A stretch of 37,735 nucleotides of DNA, taken from a virus. Numbering within the stretch: the stretch's first letter is position 1; each line of letters opens with the position of its first letter. A program made the translations under genes and the position numbers. This document shows positions 21,368 to 28,483 of this stretch, in pieces. A model generated the notes under the pieces. That model had not been told where the DNA came from. It searched no databases and saw only the letters and a list, made by a program, of their open reading frames with translations. The stretch lies in the IMG/VR virus record IMGVR_UViG_3300020201_000004, positions 1 through 37,735 of that record. One strand, given 5' to 3'.

Positions 21368-23163
21368 TGGCCACGTACGCATCAGACGGCTCCCCGGCAG
21401 ACTTCGTAGCGAAGCACGCGCTTGCTAGCGACGGAGACAAGATCACGTTTCCCGCAGGCGCGTTCATATGGCCATCTGTCGTCGCAATCACGAAGCAAAT
21501 CGACATTGAAGGCGCGGGCGGCGGACGCGCGGAAGGCTCAAGCAGCACCAGCGTCCTTATCGGCACGGGCACTAAGACATTCACGATTTTAGCAGGCTCC
21601 ATTGTCACGTCCGGGTTCACCGTAGGTGAAACGATTCGAGCTACATACAAGGCTAATGGGACTAAATACATGGACGGCACCGTCACATCATGGGACGGCA
21701 CAGTCCTTGTGCTCAACGCGACTTCGACGGGCGGAAGCGGCACGTTCACCCAGTGGGTGTTTGTCGCTCCCGCGCTGACCACCATCACCAACACCAATGC
21801 ATCCGGAAACGCTGAACTGCTTAACATCACGCCCGGAACGACACGCAGCACCACGCTGAGCGGGGTGCGTTTGGTGCAGAATAATGGTGTCTCGGCGCAT
21901 CTAATAATCGTAGAGCCCGTAACAGGCGGTAAGCCAGTCTTGATCCATGATGTGCGATACACCGTCACCTACGGTGGGTTGGTTACATTCAAATCTAACG
22001 GCCATCTCCTCTGGAATATCTTCGGGGATTTAGGTTTTAATTTTGCGGCCGGTCAGGCGCTCGGCACTATCCGAGTCAAGTCGTTCAGTCCCGATGATAA
22101 GGGCTGGAACGAAGTAAATTCGATGGGTGCTGATGATACGTCCGGAACGAAAAACACCTACGTAGAGTCTTCATATTTCTCTGGAATTAGTTGCACAGAT
22201 TGGGACGACAATGCACGTGGTGTGTTTCGCCATTGCGTGATCGACCACGCGAGTTGCTCGTCTCACGGTCCAGATACCAGCTACCACGGGGCACAGCATG
22301 TCGAGTATTACAACAACCTCGGCATATTTGAGTCCCTTGGTGACGACACGCTGAATCAGCAAACGTTTTTTGAGTCTCGTGGCGGAACCGGGATATTTGC
22401 TGACAACGTAATCGCTGCAATCAACTCCGGAAAATGGGGAGACAAGCCGGAGTTCAAACTTCAGGTGCAGATGTTAGACCGCAACGCCGGACCCTTCGGG
22501 CTATGGGGCCAAGGTGTCGCCGGTGCGCAGTATCCGTGCCCGCGTCAGATCGGCATGGGTCACGCAAACACGGGTCTACTCGACCACGACGTGACCTACG
22601 CGGCGGGATCGGTAAACCTAGTCACCGGTCTCGACAGCAATGGCATTTACCTCGGTGACCTGTGCCCTTGGTATCAATGGGGAAATAGCGGTGGTGCTAG
22701 CTTCACAGCTCCAAGCATCGAAGCATCAGGATACAACCAGGGCACGCCGGATTCAGTCGGAGACTATTTCCAAGTTGGCCGCGATTGGATCAATGGGGCT
22801 AAGTCGGGTTACTTGAAATACGAGTACCCGCATCCACTGCGGGCTCCCGCCGCTCCGGCGTTCACCCTCGATCCCACATCGCGCACGGTAACAGCAGGCG
22901 CGAGCACGACGTTCACGGCAACCGCGACCGGCAACCCGACGCCCACTTATCAATGGCGCAAAAACGGCAACAATATCAGCGGTGCGACATCGGCCAGCTA
23001 CACGATCGTCACGGTGACCGGAGACTCGGGCAGCTACACCTGCCGAGCAACTAACACCGAGGGCAACGCCACGAGTGCAGCCGGCGTGCTCACGGTCAAT
23101 ACCGCCGGCGAAAACGCCGGAAGGCCCTTCGCCCCAACAAATTTAATCTACGCCCCCGCATGA
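21367..23163 (+). CDS. Tailspike-like beta-helix protein with C-terminal Ig-like domain
   Basis: The 598-residue protein starts with a head typical of pectate-lyase-like folds (ATYASDGSPADFVAKHALAS, DKITFPAGAFIWPSVVAITK, IDIEGAGGG). From about 100 to 400 there are repeating strand-turn units with asparagine and glycine at turns (LSGVRLVQNNGVSAHLIIVE, VFRHCVIDHASCSSHGP, HVEYYNNLGIF), as in right-handed beta-helix spikes. Residues about 498-577 are an Ig-like module (PTPTYQWRKNGNNISGATSA, YTIVTVTGDSGSYTCRATN) with the tryptophan and DSGSYTC signature. The spike would bind or cut host polysaccharide; catalytic residues could not be assigned. The lower GC of parts of this gene suggests exchange. 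Confidence 0.72.
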   Translation: MATYASDGSPADFVAKHALASDGDKITFPAGAFIWPSVVAITKQIDIEGAGGGRAEGSSSTSVLIGTGTKTFTILAGSIVTSGFTVGETIRATYKANGTKYMDGTVTSWDGTVLVLNATSTGGSGTFTQWVFVAPALTTITNTNASGNAELLNITPGTTRSTTLSGVRLVQNNGVSAHLIIVEPVTGGKPVLIHDVRYTVTYGGLVTFKSNGHLLWNIFGDLGFNFAAGQALGTIRVKSFSPDDKGWNEVNSMGADDTSGTKNTYVESSYFSGISCTDWDDNARGVFRHCVIDHASCSSHGPDTSYHGAQHVEYYNNLGIFESLGDDTLNQQTFFESRGGTGIFADNVIAAINSGKWGDKPEFKLQVQMLDRNAGPFGLWGQGVAGAQYPCPRQIGMGHANTGLLDHDVTYAAGSVNLVTGLDSNGIYLGDLCPWYQWGNSGGASFTAPSIEASGYNQGTPDSVGDYFQVGRDWINGAKSGYLKYEYPHPLRAPAAPAFTLDPTSRTVTAGASTTFTATATGNPTPTYQWRKNGNNISGATSASYTIVTVTGDSGSYTCRATNTEGNATSAAGVLTVNTAGENAGRPFAPTNLIYAPA

Positions 23164-23912
23164 AATCCACCCGCGCCGAAATCTCCCTCGCTCTGCTGAT
23201 CGTCATCGGCCTTGTGACCGGCGGTGGGATCGCGTGGTTCGGTCCCAAGCTGTGGGGCTCATCCAAACGCGCCAAGCAATCGACCCAAGCCACCGCCCAA
23301 CTCGAGGCCGCTACGCAGGCACGGATCGAGGCCGACCGGGCCCGCCACGCCAGCGCGGCCGCAGGCGTGGCGACGATTGGCCGGGCAACGGCAGATCTCC
23401 CCGAGTCCCCCGCCACCGAATTTGTCCGTGCCGAGGTGCCCGCGATCATGGCGAAACTGCCCGCGCCGGATCCACTGGCCCTGCTCGAGGCCGAGCGCCG
23501 CCGCGTTGCGTTCATGGAAGGGCAACGCGATTTTGCGCGCTCCCTTTACGCGGAGGAATCGGCACGCTCGAGCGAACTGCTCAAGCAGGTGGCCCAGAAA
23601 GACGCCGCCCTCAAGAAAGCCCAGGACGAGCGAGAGCGCGTCGACTTAGCGATCGAGAAAGCGGCCTCGGCCGAACTCGCCGAACGCCGCCAGAAATTCG
23701 TCCTGATCGGGATCGTCGGCCTCGTTGCGGCCGGCTGGACCTGGTCCCGGCTGAACGGCCTCAGTCTCAAGAACCTCACGATGTGGGCGCGACAGGTTCA
23801 AGACGGCGAAGACCCGATCGCTGCCATGGACGGGAAACTTTCTCCACGCCTTCAAAAACTCATCTCGGATAAAGTCGCCGTTCTGCAAAGCAGAGCGAGA
23901 AACAACACATGA
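23160..23912 (+). CDS. Two-helix membrane protein with coiled coil (lysis candidate)
   Basis: The 250-residue product has an N-terminal membrane segment (8-28, SLALLIVIGLVTGGGIAWFG), a long charged region with a coiled coil at about 105-178 (ALLEAERRRVAFMEGQRDFA, SSELLKQVAQKDAALKKAQD), a second membrane segment (180-198, FVLIGIVGLVAAGWTWSRL) and a basic tail. It is followed by another membrane/coiled-coil gene, overlapping by ATGA. Phage pairs of this kind include holins and inner-membrane spanins, so a role in lysis is possible, but a virion-ejection or unrelated membrane role is not excluded. Confidence 0.55.
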   Translation: MKSTRAEISLALLIVIGLVTGGGIAWFGPKLWGSSKRAKQSTQATAQLEAATQARIEADRARHASAAAGVATIGRATADLPESPATEFVRAEVPAIMAKLPAPDPLALLEAERRRVAFMEGQRDFARSLYAEESARSSELLKQVAQKDAALKKAQDERERVDLAIEKAASAELAERRQKFVLIGIVGLVAAGWTWSRLNGLSLKNLTMWARQVQDGEDPIAAMDGKLSPRLQKLISDKVAVLQSRARNNT

Positions 23913-24265
23913 AAAAGCTGTTTGAAAACCTCCTTCCGCTCACGCTTGAGCACATCGTCATGATGACGGTGTTTGTTTTCGGCCTCGGGATTGGCTGGCA
24001 GAAAATAGCCGCGGAATCCGAGGCAATCAGGAATCAGCTGCTCACCCTGAATGCCGCCACCAACGCCCGCATGGAGGGTATGCGAGCGGAGCGGGAGCTC
24101 AAGTTGCAGATGCTAGCGCTGCAGATCCAATCTGCCGAAAACCGCGTAGCCAATTTGGAGCAGGAACGAGCTGAGCAGCGCGCGGTCGCCCAGCGCCTAA
24201 GCTCGGTGGAAGCCAAACTCGGAGGCGTCGAAGAACTACTGCGTGCCATCAGCCGGAAACTTTAA
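23909..24265 (+). CDS. Membrane-anchored coiled-coil protein (i-spanin- or holin-like)
   Basis: This 118-residue protein has one membrane helix (about 10-30, PLTLEHIVMMTVFVFGLGIG) and then a continuous helical coiled coil to the end (SEAIRNQLLTLNAATNARME and SAENRVANLEQERAEQRAVA). The layout resembles inner-membrane spanins, which span the periplasm during outer-membrane disruption. No lipoprotein partner with a lipobox was found, and no endolysin is recognised, so the assignment rests on topology alone. Confidence 0.52.
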   Translation: MKKLFENLLPLTLEHIVMMTVFVFGLGIGWQKIAAESEAIRNQLLTLNAATNARMEGMRAERELKLQMLALQIQSAENRVANLEQERAEQRAVAQRLSSVEAKLGGVEELLRAISRKL

Positions 24266-24268
24266 GTC

Positions 24269-24529
24269 ATGCCCTCCTACGACTATAATATCCCCGAACT
24301 AGGTCAGACCGTCACCTTACTCCGGCCTGTGAAGGATCGGGACAAACCCATCGCGGTGGAACGCCGGGGCGTACCCGACCGCATCGCGATCGCTGGCGCC
24401 GCCTCCGATCCGTACTCCTTCGACAATCAATATGCCAAGGGCCTACGGACCTTGGAGCGCCGCGGAAAACTGCCACGAGATTTCACGAAAAAGCAATTCG
24501 CGCAAGCGGCCGCGATTAAAACCGCCTGA
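24269..24529 (+). CDS. Hypothetical protein (86 aa)
   Basis: Unrecognised family. The N-terminal half is beta-like (YNIPELGQTVTLLRPVKD), the rest helical and basic (YAKGLRTLERRGKLPRDFTK, KQFAQAAAIKTA). It starts three bases after the previous gene and ends two bases before the next, so it belongs to the same transcript. Confidence 0.58.
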   Translation: MPSYDYNIPELGQTVTLLRPVKDRDKPIAVERRGVPDRIAIAGAASDPYSFDNQYAKGLRTLERRGKLPRDFTKKQFAQAAAIKTA

Positions 24530-24531
24530 CC

Positions 24532-24855
24532 ATGCCCGACCTGCCCAACCTCGAGCTGTTCACCGATCAGCAAAGCCACGTCACGAAGCGCAAGCACCGT
24601 GCCGTTCAGGTGCAGATCGACAACCCCTTGGGGGGAGCGATTTTCATCCGCTATCACCAGGAGACCGTCGAGTACAAGGACGGCGCGCCCGGCAAGCAAT
24701 CGCCTGCCGGCACCATCGAATTTCAACTCGACCAGAACGCGGCAGTGAAGAGTTTCCAGATCAACGGCAAGAACGTCACCGGCGGCGATGTCGCCGAGTG
24801 GATCATCCGCGACTACATCCATCGCCGCACGGCGCAACTCCAGGAGAAACCATAA
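24532..24855 (+). CDS. Hypothetical protein (107 aa)
   Basis: Unrecognised family. Beta-rich core (HRAVQVQIDNPLGGAIFIRY, GTIEFQLDQNAAVKSFQING) followed by a helical end (GGDVAEWIIRDYIHRRTAQL). It lies directly before the tail fibre gene and may be a small tail or fibre-assembly protein; this is from place only. Confidence 0.58.
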   Translation: MPDLPNLELFTDQQSHVTKRKHRAVQVQIDNPLGGAIFIRYHQETVEYKDGAPGKQSPAGTIEFQLDQNAAVKSFQINGKNVTGGDVAEWIIRDYIHRRTAQLQEKP

Positions 24856-24856
24856 T

Positions 24857-25831
24857 ATGGCCATTACTTGCACAGTCACAGCGGGTCAGACGTATGCCGC
24901 CAAAGATACGGTCAACGAGACGAACCTGAACTTGCTCGGAGGGCCGGGCGTCGTGTGTCCCGATGGTAAAATGCTGGGCTTTTCGATCGCGCATTTCGCC
25001 GACGGGACGAAGTCCGCGCCGTCGATCGCGCTCACCACGGAAATGACGACTGGCCTCTACAGGAAGTCGCCGGGGGTGCTCGGTTTCGCGGCCGGTGGCG
25101 CCGATATTGTTTCGCTCAGCGCCGCCGGAGTGACCCTCGAGACGGGCAAGGTGCTTGCGGGCGCCGTCCAGGCGGTCGTAGGATCGGTTTCGGCCCCGGG
25201 CGTCTCGTTTGGAGGAAAGACCAATTACGGGTTGTATATCGATGGGAGTAATAACATGTGCGCCGCGGTGAACGGCGTGAACGTGATGACCTTCGGCCCG
25301 GGCTCGCTCGGGATCGCGCAAGACACGGCGTTCGCCGAGGGGATTGCGGTGACCGGCTCCGCGACTATCGGCGGGAGTGTTGCCATCACCGGAAACCTCG
25401 CCGTAACAGGAACCTTCACCGGCGCCTTGGCCAACATGAACAGCGGCACCGCGGCAAGCCCCGGCCTGCCGCTGCAGGCCGACTCGATCAGCGGCATGTA
25501 CCGCCCCACCGTGGGCGTCGGCATCACCAGTCGCTTGGGCATGGCGGTCGGTGGACTTCCGGTTTTACACGGCGGCCGGAAAGCCTCGGGAAATCCGTGG
25601 ATCGTGATCAGTCCGGACGATGGCCTCATCGACTGGTCGACCTACGACGCAGCGCTCCACCTCAACCCGGCCAGCGGCCAAGCCGCGATCGATTTTGCCA
25701 ATTCCGAAGTGTCCGCCGGGTCGGGAACCATGAGCACGACCAACGCGCCCACGACCGGCTCCCCCCGGTGGATCAAGGCCTACCTCGGGAGCATCAAGGT
25801 GGTGATCCCCTGCATGCAGCACACGTGGTAA
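24857..25831 (+). CDS. Tail fibre protein with three degenerate repeats
   Basis: The 324-residue product contains three repeats beginning G-(L/M)-Y: TTGLYRKSPGVLGFAAGG (about 65), NYGLYIDGSNNMCAAVNG (125) and ISGMYRPTVGVGI (213), each followed by a strand-turn-strand. Between them are short hexads (GSATIGGSVAITGNLAVTG) typical of triple-stranded beta fibres. This is the usual texture of phage tail fibres, which trimerise and bind receptors. The end (residues 240-324) has no chaperone triad that I could see. The start ATG 24857 follows the previous stop by one base. Confidence 0.68.
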   Translation: MAITCTVTAGQTYAAKDTVNETNLNLLGGPGVVCPDGKMLGFSIAHFADGTKSAPSIALTTEMTTGLYRKSPGVLGFAAGGADIVSLSAAGVTLETGKVLAGAVQAVVGSVSAPGVSFGGKTNYGLYIDGSNNMCAAVNGVNVMTFGPGSLGIAQDTAFAEGIAVTGSATIGGSVAITGNLAVTGTFTGALANMNSGTAASPGLPLQADSISGMYRPTVGVGITSRLGMAVGGLPVLHGGRKASGNPWIVISPDDGLIDWSTYDAALHLNPASGQAAIDFANSEVSAGSGTMSTTNAPTTGSPRWIKAYLGSIKVVIPCMQHTW

Positions 25832-25838
25832 TTCCCTC

Positions 25839-26495
25839 ATGACACTCGCCGAATACGCCAGTTTCTGCGCGCGCAAGGTCGGGATCGACGACAACCTCAC
25901 CCGCGAAGAGGCCAAGGCCTACGCGCGTCTGCGTTGGAAAATGATCTGGGACCTGCGAACCTGGCGGGGCTCGTTGGTCACGCACTCCCAAGCCGTCCCG
26001 GCCGCGACCTCGGAAGTGACCCTCACCGACACGACCCTCGGCAAAATGGTCAATGCGCGGTGGGGAGAGACCGAATCGCTCGAGGGTGTCGCGGCCGATC
26101 TGCCGTTTCGCACGGATCCGGCGGCGTGGGACACCGTGGGCAAAAGTGTCGCCTACATCGAACGGCCCAAGGACAGCTTGGGGCGGATCGTGCTCCGCCT
26201 GGTACCGGCCCCGGAGGTGGGGAAGGATCTCCTTTGCCTTTGCAAGAGGAAGTGCCCCGAGCTCACCACCGATCTCTCCGAACCCCAGCTCGAGGGGGTC
26301 GACCAAGCGATGCAGGCCTACGTCCTGGGCGATCTGTGCCAGTGGCTCCGCCAGTATGGCAAAGCGGACAAACACTACATGGAGGCCGGGGGCCACGTGC
26401 AGACGATGATCGACAACGACACCAACCAATCGGCCGCGAGCCAGCGCCTCACGCCCGAGGGCAACGATTACCCCGGCGAACTCCCGTGGCGCTAA
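25839..26495 (+). CDS. Neck/adaptor protein (head-tail connector)
   Basis: The 218-residue protein resembles tail-tubular/adaptor proteins of short-tailed phages: N-terminal helix MTLAEYASFCARKVG, then LRWKMIWDLRTWRGSL (a W..LW..W pattern), a beta section with SLEGVAADLPFRTDPAAWDT and YIERPKDSLGRIVLRLVPAP, CLCKRKCPELTTDLSEPQLE, and C-terminal helices VLGDLCQWLRQYGKADKHYM. Adaptor proteins of this type form a ring below the portal. The next gene codes for the probable stabilisation protein, as in many podoviruses. The match is by layout. Confidence 0.62.
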   Translation: MTLAEYASFCARKVGIDDNLTREEAKAYARLRWKMIWDLRTWRGSLVTHSQAVPAATSEVTLTDTTLGKMVNARWGETESLEGVAADLPFRTDPAAWDTVGKSVAYIERPKDSLGRIVLRLVPAPEVGKDLLCLCKRKCPELTTDLSEPQLEGVDQAMQAYVLGDLCQWLRQYGKADKHYMEAGGHVQTMIDNDTNQSAASQRLTPEGNDYPGELPWR

Positions 26496-26498
26496 GCG

Positions 26499-28061
26499 AT
26501 GTTCAACGATCTCCTCGACGATCCCACCGTGCCCGCGGGCACGATCATTTTTGCAGGAGTCAGGGAATCCCTGACGCCCGCACTGCTCGACGACGCGTCG
26601 CTGACCACCGCGGTCAACGCTGTCTTCGATACCTCGGCGACCGCATCCTCGCGGCCCGGAACCTCGTGGGTCGCGCGGCCGCAGGCCTCCGCCGTGCAAG
26701 GTCAATGGTTCTACGACCTCCCGGGATTCGAGCGGATCCTCATGGTGACGGCAGGGAGGCTCTATAACCTCGCTTCGGTCGCGATCAATGCAGCGGCAAC
26801 GGAGATAACCGGGATTAGCCCGGCACTTTCGAGCGCGCGCGCGGTCTCGTTTTGTCAGTTGGTGGACAAGGTCTACATGTCCGACGGGCTGAACTACTAT
26901 GAAGTGTTCTGGGACGGGCTTGTCTGGACGGTGACCCACGTTCCCAACTTTAGCGGAGGGAGCCCCCTCGCCGATTTTACGATCCTACTCACCTGTAATT
27001 CCGGTGGCGCCGCTTTTCGTGTGATCGGCTCCGGGGTCAATACGGTGGACAATGACTACCTCTACGTTTCGACCTCACTGAACGGTCAACAGTTTTCGTC
27101 CGCCAATTACGTCCGCGTGGGTCGCGGAAACGGCGATCCGATCCGGGCGATCGTTGCCGGCCAATCGGGACAACTGTTTATTGCCAAGGGGCAAAGCATT
27201 TGGATTGTGGATCCAACCGTGCCCACCCTGGCAGACTGGACCATGCGCGCGATCAGCGAGGGCGTGGGCTGCGTCGCCGGCGCAACGTGCAAGATGCTGG
27301 GGCAGGAGGTACTTTTTTTGTCGCAAAAGGGCGTGCTCAGTCTGCGCGGGCTCCAGCAAGCGGACGGCGTGAACGAGTCTGTGTATATTTCCGCGGATAT
27401 TCAGCCGACGATTGACCGGATCAACTGGGAAGCGGCGGATACGAGCAATGCGGTCGTCTGGGATAACTATTATCTCCTGTCGGTTCCGCTCGACGCCGGC
27501 TTGGTCCCTAACGCGGTCCTTGCCTATAACACCGTCACAAGGCGCTGGAGTGGATATTGGACGGGGCTTTCCCCGACGTGTGCGGTGGAAACGGAATTTG
27601 CCAACCGCAAGCGGACGATTCTGGGCGACACCGCAGGGAGGTTGCTACGGATCGATGCCGGTGTTTCGCGGGATCAGACCTCGCTGGGCACCTTCGTCGA
27701 AATCGAGACCGTCCTCGAGACGAAGGCATGGAACTTCCAAGCGCCCGAGAATCCCAAGCAGCTCTTTACCGTGGCGGTCCAATTCGAGCGCTCGACGGGC
27801 AATGTCGACGTCGAACTGATCGGCGACGGCCGGTCCGCAGCAATGATCGAGGCGGATGCGCGCACCAACCAATTGCCGCAACTACCGGTGCAGTTGCCGT
27901 TCACTTTGCAGGCGGACACCCACCTGCGCCGCTCCTGGCATCTGCGCGACCAGCCCCGGGCCCGGGAAGTGCGCCTCCGGCTGACCTCGACTGCCGGGTA
28001 TCTGCGCGTTCGCGAAATCAAATTTCAGGCGTTTATCGATACCGTGGAGGTTTTGCGGTGA
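26499..28061 (+). CDS. Beta-propeller tail stabilisation/hub protein
   Basis: The 520-residue protein is beta-rich with repeated blade-like blocks: FERILMVTAGRLYNLASVAI, FCQLVDKVYMSDGLNYYEVF, DNDYLYVSTSLNGQQFSSAN, IRAIVAGQSGQLFIAKGQSI, MLGQEVLFLSQKGVLSLRGL and NYYLLSVPLDAGLVPNAVLA. This layout is that of the nozzle or stabilisation proteins of short-tailed phages (P22 gp10-type), which close the neck and bear the tail needle or fibres. The last 90 residues form a distinct beta domain. Its GTGA overlap with the next gene supports an operon. Confidence 0.62.
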   Translation: MFNDLLDDPTVPAGTIIFAGVRESLTPALLDDASLTTAVNAVFDTSATASSRPGTSWVARPQASAVQGQWFYDLPGFERILMVTAGRLYNLASVAINAAATEITGISPALSSARAVSFCQLVDKVYMSDGLNYYEVFWDGLVWTVTHVPNFSGGSPLADFTILLTCNSGGAAFRVIGSGVNTVDNDYLYVSTSLNGQQFSSANYVRVGRGNGDPIRAIVAGQSGQLFIAKGQSIWIVDPTVPTLADWTMRAISEGVGCVAGATCKMLGQEVLFLSQKGVLSLRGLQQADGVNESVYISADIQPTIDRINWEAADTSNAVVWDNYYLLSVPLDAGLVPNAVLAYNTVTRRWSGYWTGLSPTCAVETEFANRKRTILGDTAGRLLRIDAGVSRDQTSLGTFVEIETVLETKAWNFQAPENPKQLFTVAVQFERSTGNVDVELIGDGRSAAMIEADARTNQLPQLPVQLPFTLQADTHLRRSWHLRDQPRAREVRLRLTSTAGYLRVREIKFQAFIDTVEVLR

Positions 28062-28483
28062 ACGCCACGCCGGTGCATCCCTTGGTCGATCAGGTCGCGG
28101 CGTTTGCACGCAAGCGGCTGGGGAAATACCTCGAGAAATGGCCCGATGGCCGGCTCGAGGAGTATCTGCAATGGTTCCAGCGGTGGCGCCTCTTGATCGT
28201 GCTCGCGGACGCCGAAGGCCAAGTAGCGGCGATCGCGCTCGGTCGACCCGTCCGAAAATCCGATGCGGACAAACACTACAGCATTGACCGAAGGGGCGAC
28301 ACGATGGCGGTCGATATGGTGATCGCCGACACCCCCGCCGCTCGGGAAATCGTTTGGGAAACGCTTTGCACGATTGTCGGCCCACGCGAGTGGATCGCCT
28401 ATCGCAGGCTCAAATACGGCGACCGCACCGCCATTCACTCGTTTTCACGGTTCAATTCCAACGTCCGCAAACTTCCACTCTAA
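28058..28483 (+). CDS. Hypothetical virion-region protein (141 aa)
   Basis: Begins at GTG 28058, overlapping the stop of the previous gene. A central alpha-beta part (RWRLLIVLADAEGQVAAIAL, HYSIDRRGDTMAVDMVIADT, REIVWETLCTIVGPREWIAY) looks faintly like a small acetyltransferase (GNAT) fold without a clear acetyl-CoA loop. Genes of this kind lie between neck and ejection genes in other short-tailed phages. Function unknown. Confidence 0.58.
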   Translation: MNATPVHPLVDQVAAFARKRLGKYLEKWPDGRLEEYLQWFQRWRLLIVLADAEGQVAAIALGRPVRKSDADKHYSIDRRGDTMAVDMVIADTPAAREIVWETLCTIVGPREWIAYRRLKYGDRTAIHSFSRFNSNVRKLPL

